Source: Rhodoferax sp.
Lineage (GTDB): Bacteria > Pseudomonadota > Gammaproteobacteria > Burkholderiales > Burkholderiaceae_C
Reading direction: 5' to 3'
Length of the DNA: 64,000 bases
Assembly (NCBI GenBank): GCA_024236015.1
Contig: JACKLK010000012.1
Span: 1-64,000 of the forward strand
Shown here: piece after piece, positions 28,501-35,528 of the stretch
Layout: every line of letters starts with the position of its first letter
Numbering within the stretch: the first letter of the stretch is position 1
The notes under the pieces: model-generated
Databases searched by the model: none
Seen by the model: only the letters and a program-made list of their open reading frames with translations
Told to the model about the DNA's origin: nothing
Program-made: the position numbers and the translations under genes

Positions 28501-28609
28501 TGGGAAGCCAGCCCTAGCCATCAACGTGTTCGCAAGCAGGCAGATCAAGCAGCCAAGTAGCGACGGGCAATTTCTCCTAAAGACGGCAAAGAACGGCTAC
28601 TCGGTCTGA
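22550..28609 (+). CDS. giant STAND-type NTPase with PD-(D/E)xK-like N-terminus, candidate Avs-like defence protein
   Basis: About 2019 residues. Residues 25-200 begin GYVGQYERAGAAIYAAL and contain D66/D67 followed by HQFKT (Gln80, Lys82). This D...QxK spacing is seen in PD-(D/E)xK nucleases of the Cap4/DUF4297 kind. A P-loop NTPase follows with Walker A GPPGSGKST (293-301, Lys299) and Walker B IIVVDGLDH (Asp390). A winged-helix-like part extends to about 550, then more than 1000 residues of helical, TPR-like repeats (for example MLAVGDIDAAL, GDLERAKQLL) and a distinct C-terminal domain after about 1850. This effector-NTPase-sensor order is that of antiviral STAND proteins (Avs). The gene stands alone, has lower G+C than its flanks, and its start is uncertain (22493 GTG possible). 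Defence function is inferred. Confidence 0.85.
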   Translation: MASKAPKNSKPSAAAVPATAPAEGERRAIRGYVGQYERAGAAIYAALERDELLWIGVADRNAGIADDLVLGFDCLVVGHQFKTSKFPSTFTVETLLTGANGLLRPLVHAWQCLRKDNPGSGVEIRLIVNDFPSTTDKPGDGTPAHSAAFLEELRQHPSRSLEDWYTPGWSRLVDHLRREAGLSDGDFEQFLHSLRVVCGPAADFVQNNKLNAEQARQASEIASVLPKLVADARDKDRWTRDELLRELGWRDPAKTLLIHRFPVGAYVQRNRDTEVKLLAALHAADQGYVSLIGPPGSGKSTLLQVALATEANVRLVRYLAYVPGAAQGVGRGEADNFLTDVGTQLRNTGLLGLRLRDDSLHERREQFGVLVRQAGERFDRDGIRTIIVVDGLDHVPREERPTNSLLGELPLPTAIPNGVVFVLGTQRLDLANLKPAVREQAEKSERQVLMGPLGREEVARMADALGLPAEIPRLELSNLTHGHPLATRYLIQALLHADEAGRKHLLSGGMPFDGDIETVYTAAWREIASDVDAMDVLGFIARAEAPMDLRLLATMVKESAIERALIVARHLLRNSSQGWSVFHNSFRLFVIAQPRTRLGSVDAEYSQRVYRDLAQLAKSAPPESAQHWLELRYRARAGDGADVLALAMPARFRQQLADGRSIAELHADIRLALLAVRGTHDATAFARLLLCRDEVGRRETALEYANQLPLAMLAVGDIDAALSFVQYFPSHGYEVVDALLARGDFERAKELFESLEPLSQLHTSKFQNHGHDHNIKEFERWARRAVHFRDTEQIQIAIDHLAAEGLRQPERVDPRTVAALQLHLRREAAEAMLLQKVGADPQELCSKLGVTNEDKPSVMVHAGLVASRRGDVVQALALFDAAAALPGFGEVPTGYRRRMALIAFEADRRDLAEALFDKLVAPMISMCDDETDLAGLGNLVGAVMHHARLCTLLNKPLPNATPSKHTFLHPFQQHASTIGVLLGRAAVDNASVPVGSIQDEARIALGYVLRLTLGGGSESYRIQQAFKAVPMLAQALLKLGAKRGETEYRAVLREIDAAIASSTLGGTAYLRRRLAVDAYRVDGDRVAAVDRLNALVAELQESTPSEQIDGLADLAIALAAVGDLERAKQLLATVPEQCLGYALAPKKDPQYAIWRDILVLANAADPENRISRISNLMRQVGGMTETEGSSAAHRLTMSLIEEAMQVGPRFGFEVSRTLAEWHLIGWPNRVDLLMTGMVRRSPEIVLACAAVWCGLCLPFYMEPHYRDPHHVGDFIDIAADAAGPRQIEPLALMLLGVIEVASRAHERVGLLRRLRTAAGQHGFSSAELDAAVARWTSEAPEPRHSSTPSKYDSETTLEQLERAFEADGDELNYNAPYRFRDLAATAPLHLARRMFEHWQVLQDDARCRFLMVRRLAAAGEVEYAKKLMQGYESSKEPWNSWSQWMGGGKFFYFEAKKLLQGPSTCRAAFENIVDSVTADQESTQSLLTELDSILPVISATPDWPAIWSLLEEQMACTREFQLGRPFQPSELPLSDTELLEDLLYFAYRLPVAEGQRHARNCTLSLARQAGLGQSLFKSLMRRLMAGELDAPLQALGTLLAADSADLAPELGSAVAALVRHRDIAVAESAALLSHRWGLAVPLDAMPLPLFYRLELEHPPEGDQAFTDERTGAMRVESPLGWTEMLRSTARHIAEAAGIEEMTVRRRAAMFIQDWGGLEAFGPSGVKRLEAQLRVLDMQITYLKPHAYIAIAALRHVAGELRLAGKLNGRDMPTLLERLGCALPPRPLTLPQVRPEWIRMPLLDRSAGWSERERKWIDEVDGDVAPFPAHRDGQVVAEVSRFKILKPRLSEHRLYRFRAPSAETDSEDFDDCYASLPIVVWLGQYVALDNDLAPTLVRRVVCSIDMGFDAAAYPFALCPNWMKRLRWRAHDEEPSVFLDPSGAMVARIYWWRDAGPVDIDAESLWGEGCYLVVTPAGLEQLSAARGKPALAINVFASRQIKQPSSDGQFLLKTAKNGYSV

Positions 28610-29068
28610 TCCGGTCAATTACTTTTTTCATTTGGCCTGGACTTCAGTCGGTCAACAAAGTTAATCCGTACGATCAATTGACCGTACTGCCCGAGGGTAT
28701 TCGTCACCGCTCGCCAACGAGGCCATGGTCAATGCATTCGCTGGTCTGAGAAGTGCGCGCTATGACGGCTTGTCGCCAGTTCGCGTGAGTTCGGTTTTAG
28801 AACCCCAATGTCGGCAGCCGCTGGATTCAGTTGAAAAACTCGTTTCGCAAATTCGAACGGGCTGCGCGGCGAAATCCGACCTCTCAGATCGGCCCAAAAT
28901 CCACGATCACGATGTCGGCAAGGGTCGAAAGACCCCTTAAAAATCGTCAACGGTCGGCTCCCCTAGTTTTTCAACAGAATCGCTGCATTGCAGCCGCCCA
29001 GAACCCGCGACCAATCGCCGCATTGGGTCGATTCAAGGCGCCCGCACCTACCCGCCGTTGCCGCCCCG
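28610..29068. other. 459-bp non-coding region with possible mobile-element remnant
   Basis: AT-richer stretch between the giant STAND gene and the tctA fragment. Contains an 11-bp perfect inverted repeat, GTTGAAAAACT at 28830-28840 and AGTTTTTCAAC at 28965-28975, enclosing about 124 bp. Short frames within it show no recognisable protein. The arms resemble the ends of some insertion sequences, so a MITE or IS scar is plausible. Confidence 0.4.
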
Positions 29069-29440
29069 TCAAACCGCCACCTCCGCAATCCTCACCGTCC
29101 CCCTTCTCCTCACCCACACCGCCCGCACCAACGGATACACCACCACCATCACAACAAGCACAAACACGACAAGCGCAATCGGCCTCCCACTCAGGTGCTC
29201 CACCACCTCCCCCTGCGACACCAGCATCATGCGGCGGAAGTTGATCTCGCAGACCGGGCCGAGCACGAAGCCGACGACGACCGGGGCCAGCGGGAAACCG
29301 AGTATGCGCAACACGTATCCGGCCACGCCGAAGCCGATCAGCAGGTAGAGGTCGAACACCTGGCGCTGCACCGCATACGTGCCGACCAGCGCCGCGAGGA
29401 TGACGCCAGACGGGATCAGCCATTTCGACAGCCGCAACAC
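29069..29440 (-). pseudogene. tctA: truncated tctA-type TTT permease (C-terminal fragment)
   Basis: About 120 residues in one frame match the C-terminal end of TctA large permeases: WLIPSGVILAALVGTYAV, FDLYLLIGFGVAGYVLR, LGFPLAPVVVGFVLGP, then a final membrane segment. Intact TctA has about 500 residues; everything upstream of the KWLIPSG region is missing and the adjacent sequence is unrelated. The left boundary is set where similarity by eye stops. It is the only trace of a TTT membrane subunit in a window with four Bug receptors, and suggests a deletion or recombination point next to the giant STAND gene. Confidence 0.7.
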
Positions 29441-29597
29441 CGCGACGATCGCGCCGCCCGCAATACCGACACAGGCTCCCAGCGCACTCGTTTCAGGTAA
29501 ACCCTGATCGAGCCTGCGCCACCGCCATGCCATACTCGCGCCGCCGGCATCTCCACGCAGACCAACAACCATCGCCGGCGCAACAGGGAGAACCCGC

Positions 29598-30944
29598 TTG
29601 AATCGCCTGGTATCACTGGCCGGTGCCGCTGTCACCGTCGGCCTTCTGCTTTCGTGCGGCGGTGGTGGAGGTGGCGGCGGTGGTACCGATCCGGCCGCGG
29701 GAGGCGGTTCCGCCGGCAACGGTGTCGCGCTGCAGGCCAGCGTCTACGCCGGGGACTATGTCGACATCTGCGAACCGGTCCCGGACAGCCGCCGGGTCGA
29801 CACCGGCGCTGCGCTTTTCGCGCGATCCGTGCTGACCGTGGGTGCGCCCAATGGCGCCAGCGCCCACGTGGCATTGCGCTTCGATTTCTTCGACAACGCG
29901 ATCTGCGCCGGCCAGGCGCTTGGCACGTTGATGAACAACCATGCCGGCAATTCGCTGACCCTGGTCTCGGCAACGACGATCGACGGCCGGCCCGCGCACC
30001 GGCTGATGCTGCAGTTCGGCGTCCCGAGCGTCAGCTACTTGCCCGGCCCCACGGCCGAGACCGTGATCTACGGCAGCGTATTGCCGCTGCAGTTGCCAAG
30101 CGTCGTGTTCACCGGGTTCGCCTACCGCGACCTCTGGATGCTGAACAACAACGTGTTGTACGAGGGCGACTACAACTTCGACGCACTGGGTTTCCCGACC
30201 GGGCTGCTGGCGACCCCGGCCGCCACCCGGATGGACGTGGCCCCGGTCGGACCGGAAGCGCCGTGCCCGACGCAGACCGTGAACTGGACCGACAACGGCC
30301 GAAGCTGCGTCGGGCTCGCCATCCCGTCCGCGTCGCGCGCCAGCCAGATCGTGCAGTCCACACCCAACACCGGTTCGACCGGGAATGCCGCATTCACCTG
30401 CACCAACGGCAGCTGGTCCGCACCGTCCAACCCCAGTTGCCAGGCGCAGGCACCCGCGTTCACGATGTGCCCGGTGCAGACCATCACCTGGACGAACACA
30501 TCGCAGACCTGCTCCGGCGAGACGCCCGTCACGGTGGCCGGGAACGACATCACCGTGGTCAACAACCTTGCCGGCAAGGACGGCGCCCAGCGCATGTCGT
30601 GCCGCTCCGACGGCACCTGGTCCGTCTGGGCCGGGGTCACCGGCCGTTGCGAGGTGCCACCGCCGCCCATCACCGATCCCCGGCTGCTGGCCCAGGCGAA
30701 AAACTGCATGAGCTGCCATACCGAGACCGACCCGGGATACACCTTCGGGCCGACCGGATACAGCTTCCCGTCCTTCCAGGCCATTGCCGCGTTTTACCGC
30801 AACAGCCCGCCCGCAGCCGGCGTGCTGGAGGCCCGTGTCAAGGGCGGCAGTGTGGGCGTCTTCGGCAGCACGCCCATGCCCGCCAATCCGCAGGTCAACG
30901 ATGCCGAACTGGCCATCCTGATCCCGTGGATCCTGTCGCGATAG
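29598..30944 (+). CDS. lipoprotein with C-terminal cytochrome c domain
   Basis: 448-residue predicted lipoprotein. TTG start at 29598 with GGGAG upstream. The lipobox LLLSC (Cys20) is followed by a run of nine glycines as linker. A middle region has sushi-like, Cys-containing repeats (CPTQTVNWTDNGRSC, CPVQTITWTNTSQTC). The C-terminal monohaem c-type domain has CMSCH (Cys370, Cys373, His374) and a likely axial Met427 (STPMP). It probably faces the periplasm or cell surface and transfers electrons. No oxidase or dehydrogenase partner is adjacent. Convergent with the metallo-hydrolase gene. Confidence 0.87.
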   Translation: MNRLVSLAGAAVTVGLLLSCGGGGGGGGGTDPAAGGGSAGNGVALQASVYAGDYVDICEPVPDSRRVDTGAALFARSVLTVGAPNGASAHVALRFDFFDNAICAGQALGTLMNNHAGNSLTLVSATTIDGRPAHRLMLQFGVPSVSYLPGPTAETVIYGSVLPLQLPSVVFTGFAYRDLWMLNNNVLYEGDYNFDALGFPTGLLATPAATRMDVAPVGPEAPCPTQTVNWTDNGRSCVGLAIPSASRASQIVQSTPNTGSTGNAAFTCTNGSWSAPSNPSCQAQAPAFTMCPVQTITWTNTSQTCSGETPVTVAGNDITVVNNLAGKDGAQRMSCRSDGTWSVWAGVTGRCEVPPPPITDPRLLAQAKNCMSCHTETDPGYTFGPTGYSFPSFQAIAAFYRNSPPAAGVLEARVKGGSVGVFGSTPMPANPQVNDAELAILIPWILSR

Positions 30945-30979
30945 GCGCGGCCGGGCACGCGCCGCGCCTCTATCGCTGC

Positions 30980-31003
30980 GGGCGGCGAATCGCATCGCCG
31001 CCC
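30980..31003. terminator. bidirectional hairpin terminator
   Basis: 9-bp perfect stem GGGCGGCGA / TCGCCGCCC with a 6-base loop between the convergent cytochrome lipoprotein and metallo-hydrolase genes. Confidence 0.55.
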
Positions 31004-31020
31004 AGGGTCAGTCCGCTCGC

Positions 31021-32295
31021 CTACTTGCCCGCACGGATCCGGCCGGGCGTGGTGACCACGGCGGTGGCGGAACTGGCCAGGTCGATGTAGTCGAGGCCCG
31101 CCGAGCCGGAATAGGTGACCGTGACATGGTCCTTGCCGGGACGCAGCGGATGCGGCCGCGTCGCGCAGGTGGCCAGGCCGTTGGCGTCCGTCGTCGCCAC
31201 ACACGCGGCGCCGGTCTCATTGACCGAGAAGGTCACCTGCTGGCCGGCCACCGCGCCCCAGCCGCTGGTCACCCGGGCTGACAGCGACACGGGCGTCGGG
31301 CCACCCCCTTCGAATTCGACACGGGTCACGCGCCAGGTCGGGATCAAGGCCGTCGCGTCGAGTTGCGCGACCTTGGCTGCGGCGCACTCGCGCAGCATCG
31401 CCAGCGAGCGCAGCGTCTGCGCCTTGCCCAGCAGGAACGGGTTGTTGGCGCGGCCGTTCGCCTGGATGTTGTCCACGTGCTGGAGCGAACCGTCGACGAA
31501 GGGATGGGTGTGCATGGTGCCGTCCGCGCCCTGGTCACGCGCCAGCGCATACAGGCGCTCGGTACCGTCCAGATACTGCAGCGCCGCGGGCACGTTGTTC
31601 GGCATCCCGGTTCCGCCCCAGAACGCGAGCTTGTACTGGACGCCATCCTGGTGCACCGGAATCACGCCCGAGAACGTTCCCGGGGTGTGGCCGGGGGTCG
31701 ACAGCAGCGTCAGGTTGCGGTCCGGCAGCGGCAGGATCTGCGGCGCCAGGTTGGCGGAGTCCAGCGGCGTCACGACAAAGGGCTTGTTCGCCTCATCGCC
31801 CGAACCCAGGTAGATCGGTATGCCGAAGTTGGTCTGGAGGTAGGCCCCACCGCCATGGTGGTCGCGGTGTCCGTGCGTGGGCAATGCGCCCAGCAGCGGC
31901 ACGCCCGCGTTCAGGCCCAGTTGCTGCAACGCAGGGACCGTGATGGTCTGCGCTTCGGTGTCGTTGTTCAGCGTATCGATCAGGAACATGCCGCCGCTTG
32001 TCTTGATGATGTACTGGCTCACCCAGCGCGGGCCGACGAACCACATGTCGTCGAATATCTGCGTCAAGGGTTCGAGGGCGCGGTCCTGCAGGTCGGGCGG
32101 CGCGCCGGAATTCTCCGCCGTGTAGCACCACTGCGTGCGCAGCGTCCCCGTGAAGAACGGGTCGGAGCCCGCGTTGCGGGTGGCCGCGTCCAGGTGTCGG
32201 TAGTATTCTGCGCTCTGCGCGCCGGCTGCGCCGCAGACGGCGGCAGCGGCCAGCGCCACGAGCACGGGTGCAACTCTGCGGATGGTCAGGGTCAT
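31021..32295 (-). CDS. secreted MBL-fold metallo-hydrolase with C-terminal Ig-like domain
   Basis: 424 residues. Signal peptide to about residue 27 (ending AGAQ). The metal-binding signature is HGHRDHHGG (His141, His143, Asp145, His146), with His203 in STPGHTPGT and His263 in MHTHPF, as in subclass-B3-like metallo-beta-lactamase folds. Residues from about 325 resemble a bacterial Ig-like (Big_1) domain (PTPVSLSARVTSGWGAVAGQQVTF). This extra domain makes a plain beta-lactamase role unlikely; lactonase or other esterase activity is possible. AAGGAG precedes the start. Divergent from a LysR gene 193 bp away. Confidence 0.88.
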   Translation of the reverse strand: MTLTIRRVAPVLVALAAAAVCGAAGAQSAEYYRHLDAATRNAGSDPFFTGTLRTQWCYTAENSGAPPDLQDRALEPLTQIFDDMWFVGPRWVSQYIIKTSGGMFLIDTLNNDTEAQTITVPALQQLGLNAGVPLLGALPTHGHRDHHGGGAYLQTNFGIPIYLGSGDEANKPFVVTPLDSANLAPQILPLPDRNLTLLSTPGHTPGTFSGVIPVHQDGVQYKLAFWGGTGMPNNVPAALQYLDGTERLYALARDQGADGTMHTHPFVDGSLQHVDNIQANGRANNPFLLGKAQTLRSLAMLRECAAAKVAQLDATALIPTWRVTRVEFEGGGPTPVSLSARVTSGWGAVAGQQVTFSVNETGAACVATTDANGLATCATRPHPLRPGKDHVTVTYSGSAGLDYIDLASSATAVVTTPGRIRAGK

Positions 32296-32488
32296 GGGTC
32301 GTCTCCTTTGGTTGTTCCGAAGCCTGTGCAGGACGATGTCTCATCGACCAGATCGGCACTGCGCAAGGCGCTCGCCTGGCGGGCCCACTCGTCGATGACG
32401 GCCATTCTGCCGCCAACAGCGGCACCGGTGTATCGAAATAAACTAGCCCTTCATTGAGAAAAACTGGATAAACGCACCGGCGACGACC

Positions 32489-33466
32489 ATGAACATCACG
32501 ATCAAGCACTTGCGGGCATTTGCGAGCGTGGCCGACGTGCAGAGCTTCCACCTCGCCGCGCAGCGGCTCAATGTGACCGCGGGAGCCATCAGTCTGCTGG
32601 TGCGCGACCTCGAACGCATGGTGGGGTTTGCGCTGTTCGATCGCACGACGCGTCGCGTCGCGTTGTCCAAGGCCGGGCGCGACTTTCTGCCCGCGGCGCA
32701 ACTTGCGCTGCGCCATGTCCAGGCCGCCGAGATGGCCGCCCATGACGTGCGCAACCGGGCGACCGGCGTCGTGCGCGTGGCCGCGCCCCTCATCGTGGCG
32801 CACGCGATGCTGCCGGCGGCGATGGCCGCATACCGCAAGTGCCACCCGCGCGTGCTGGTACGCCCGACCGACTGCACGGTCGAGAACTTGGTGCACTTCG
32901 TCGAGGACGACCGGGCAGACCTTGCGATCGGCCCGGACCGCCCGACCGGCGAACAGGTCGAACGGATCTCCTTGTACGAAAGTCCCTGGGTGCTGTGGTG
33001 TTCGCCCGGGCACCCGTTGGCGAAGAGGAAGACCTTGACCTGGTCGAACCTGAAGGGGCAGTCGGTCGTCGCCGCCGGTCGCGACTACGAGACCTGCGTC
33101 GCCGAGGCCACGCAACGCCGGTCGGACGCGGACCGCTTCGTCCCCACCTACGTCGTCGACAACATCACGACCGCGCTCGGCATCGCCTCGTCAGGCCTGG
33201 GCGTCACGTTGTCGCCCATGTATGTCGGGCTGGTTGCATTGCCCATGGGTCTGGTGATGAAACATGTCGAGGGGCCCGAGATCGTGCGCGATTTCTGCAT
33301 CTACCGTTCGCGCGTGCGCACGGAAACACCTGCGGTGTCCGCCTTTGCGGAGTTCTTGCAGGCATACCTGTCGGAGCATCGCCTCAGGCCGGCGCCGGAA
33401 CGCAGCCGCGGGCCTCGCGCCGGCACACCGTCCCGCATGCAGTTCGCGCGAAGCGCTCGCGCCTGA
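32489..33466 (+). CDS. LysR family transcriptional regulator (divergent to metallo-hydrolase)
   Basis: 325 residues. Winged helix at residues 1-60 (IKHLRAFASVADVQSFHLAAQRLNVTAGAISLLVRDLERM), LysR ligand domain from about 90 to 295, and an Arg-rich tail. Its divergent position makes the metallo-hydrolase gene the most likely target. Confidence 0.9.
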   Translation: MNITIKHLRAFASVADVQSFHLAAQRLNVTAGAISLLVRDLERMVGFALFDRTTRRVALSKAGRDFLPAAQLALRHVQAAEMAAHDVRNRATGVVRVAAPLIVAHAMLPAAMAAYRKCHPRVLVRPTDCTVENLVHFVEDDRADLAIGPDRPTGEQVERISLYESPWVLWCSPGHPLAKRKTLTWSNLKGQSVVAAGRDYETCVAEATQRRSDADRFVPTYVVDNITTALGIASSGLGVTLSPMYVGLVALPMGLVMKHVEGPEIVRDFCIYRSRVRTETPAVSAFAEFLQAYLSEHRLRPAPERSRGPRAGTPSRMQFARSARA

Positions 33467-33742
33467 CCGGGCATGGCTCGGTTGCGGCGCAATCGCGCGC
33501 CGCGCAGTGTCGAACCCGTGGGCAACCCGCACCGGCAAGCGACGGTCGGGAACCTGCCGCCAGAATTGGTGGCTGCACCAGCTTGCCGCGCCAGCCCGCC
33601 CAGGCTTCGCCGTGCCCGCATCAGCCGGACCCATGCGCCTGCATTGCGGCATCAAGCCACGCCCGACAAGCCGGGCGGCGCCTTTCGCGTGTCGCCGGTG
33701 CAGGATGCGCCGCCGGGCACGGCGGCTGCGCATGTCCGCCCT

Positions 33743-34225
33743 TTATCCCCGCCGCGCCGCCTCGATCGCCGCGATGTCGATCTTGCCCATCTGCATCATC
33801 GCGTCGAACGCCCGCTTGGCGGCCGCCCGGTCCGGGTCGGCGATCGCCTCCATCAGGGCCCGCGGCGTGATCTGCCACGACAGGCCCCATCGGTCCTTGC
33901 ACCAGCCGCAGGCACTCGGCTGGCCGCCGTTGTCGACGATGGCGTTCCACAGCCGGTCGGTTTCCATCTGGTCTTCGGTGGCGACCTGGAACGAGAAGGC
34001 TTCGCTGTGCTTGAAGGCCGGGCCGCCGTTCAGGCCCAGGCACGGGATGCCGAGCACGGTGAACTGGACGGTCAACACGTCGCCGTGCTTGCCGTCCGGG
34101 TAGTCGCCCGGCGCATGGAACACGGCGCCGACGGCGCTGTCCGGGAAGGTCTTGGCGTAGAAGGTCGCGGCGTCCAGTGCGGTGCCGTCGTACCAGAGGC
34201 AGATGGTGTTCCTGGCCATGGTCAT
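33743..34225 (-). CDS. VOC / PhnB-like protein
   Basis: 160-residue vicinal-oxygen-chelate fold protein of the PhnB / 3-demethylubiquinone-methyltransferase-like group: ICLWYDGTALDAATFYAKTFPDS at the start, CGWCKDRWGLSWQITP in the second half. The start at 34225 (MTMARN) has AAGGAG 7 bases upstream. Family members are often of unknown function. No operon partner is evident; upstream 34226-34489 is non-coding apart from a tandem repeat. Confidence 0.88.
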   Translation of the reverse strand: MTMARNTICLWYDGTALDAATFYAKTFPDSAVGAVFHAPGDYPDGKHGDVLTVQFTVLGIPCLGLNGGPAFKHSEAFSFQVATEDQMETDRLWNAIVDNGGQPSACGWCKDRWGLSWQITPRALMEAIADPDRAAAKRAFDAMMQMGKIDIAAIEAARRG

Positions 34226-34442
34226 GCGGGTGCTCCTTGTCGTGAACGAATGGGTCAAGGCGGGCCGGCACCGGTGCCGGCCTGAGGGCCCCATGCGCCG
34301 GCTGCTGCTCGGCGCGATCGGGCTGGACGCGACACGCGGTTCGGCGCCCATGCTGCCACGACGACCGACCGAGGCGCATATCGACAACCCGCATCGGGCC
34401 GTCGACCCCATTGGCCACCCGGGTGGCTGCCGGCGTTGCCCC

Positions 34443-34496
34443 GTGCCCTGTGCCCTGTGCCCTGTGCCCTTGCGCCTATGCCCTTGCGCCTATGCC
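34443..34496. repeat. tandem heptamer and 14-mer repeat
   Basis: Four perfect copies of GTGCCCT (34443-34470) followed by nearly two copies of TGCGCCTATGCCCT (34471-34496). The end overlaps the last codons of the LysR gene at 34490. Such a tract could vary in copy number by slippage. Confidence 0.9.
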
Positions 34497-35428
34497 GCCG
34501 TCCGCGCCGTGCCGGCAGGCGCCGCGGGTTCGCCGTCCGCACCCACATAGGCCCGCATGCCCTGCACCAGGGCATCGAACACCACCCGGCAGCGCGGGCT
34601 GTTGCGCAGGTCGGTATGCATGGCCACCCAGGTCGACAGGCGCAGGTCGACCGCGCCGGGCATCACCGGCACCAGCTGCGGGTCGCGCCGGGCCAGCGCC
34701 AGCTGGCAGATGCCGATGCCCGCGCCGGCACGGATCAAGGCCAGCTGGGCCAGGTCGCTGTCGCAGCGCAGCGCGAACTTCTCGCGGCCCCAGTCGGCGT
34801 AGCGGGTGCGCGCGGCGCGGATCCAGGCGGTCTCCTGGTCGTAGCCGATCACGTCGTGGTGCTCGAGCTCGGCGGCGTTTTTCGGCGTACCGCGCCGGCG
34901 CAGGTAGTCCTGGTGCGCCACCAGGCCCAGCGGCACGTCGCCGATGCGGCTGGCCATCAACACGTCCTGGCGCGGCGCCGTCATGCGCACCGCGATGTCG
35001 GCCTCGCGCCGCACCAGGTCCTGCAGCCGGTTGCTCAGCACCAGTTCCACCTCCAGCTGCGGATGGGCCTGGCGCAGGCCGGCCAGGATGGGCGGCAGCA
35101 CCTCGATGCCGATCACCTCGCTGGCCGAGACACGCACCGCGCCGCGCACCCCGGAGCCGAAGCCGTGCGCCTCGCGCGCCAGTGCCGCCGCGGTGTCGCG
35201 CATGGCCTCGGCATGGCCGCGCAGCGCCAGGGCCGCGTCGGTCGGCAGCAGGCCGGTCTGCGAGCGGGTGAACAAGGCCAGCCCCAGCGCCTCCTCCAGC
35301 GCCGCCACCTGCCGGCCGAGCGTGGGCTGGGTCAGGCCCAGCGCACGCGCCGCGCCGGACAACGAGCCCTCGTCCAGCACGGCGAGGAAGGAGCGGTACA
35401 GGTCCCAGGCCACGTCCGATGTATTCAT
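34490..35428 (-). CDS. LysR family transcriptional regulator (divergent to epimerase-like gene)
   Basis: 312 residues. Winged helix at residues 8-68 (LYRSFLAVLDEGSLSGAARALGLTQPTLGRQVAALEEALG), ligand domain to about 295. Divergent, with a 100-bp AT-rich gap, from the NAD-dependent epimerase-like gene it probably controls. The C-terminal codons abut a tandem repeat. Confidence 0.91.
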   Translation of the reverse strand: MNTSDVAWDLYRSFLAVLDEGSLSGAARALGLTQPTLGRQVAALEEALGLALFTRSQTGLLPTDAALALRGHAEAMRDTAAALAREAHGFGSGVRGAVRVSASEVIGIEVLPPILAGLRQAHPQLEVELVLSNRLQDLVRREADIAVRMTAPRQDVLMASRIGDVPLGLVAHQDYLRRRGTPKNAAELEHHDVIGYDQETAWIRAARTRYADWGREKFALRCDSDLAQLALIRAGAGIGICQLALARRDPQLVPVMPGAVDLRLSTWVAMHTDLRNSPRCRVVFDALVQGMRAYVGADGEPAAPAGTARTAA

Positions 35429-35528
35429 ACGAAAAAGTATAGCGACGGTACAGACTTCGGCAATTTACTTTTAACCACCGGATTCCCAGAATCACCCCAT
35501 CACAACCCCGCAACACAGGAGAAACGCC

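Noticed and set aside
28725..28950. Small frames on both strands in the gap after the STAND gene as real genes
   Set aside because: No ribosome sites, no domains, and they overlap the inverted-repeat element.
31021..32295. Subclass B3 beta-lactamase as the name of the secreted metallo-hydrolase
   Set aside because: The zinc motif fits, but the protein is much longer than B3 enzymes, has an Ig-like tail, and the context gives no support for antibiotic resistance.
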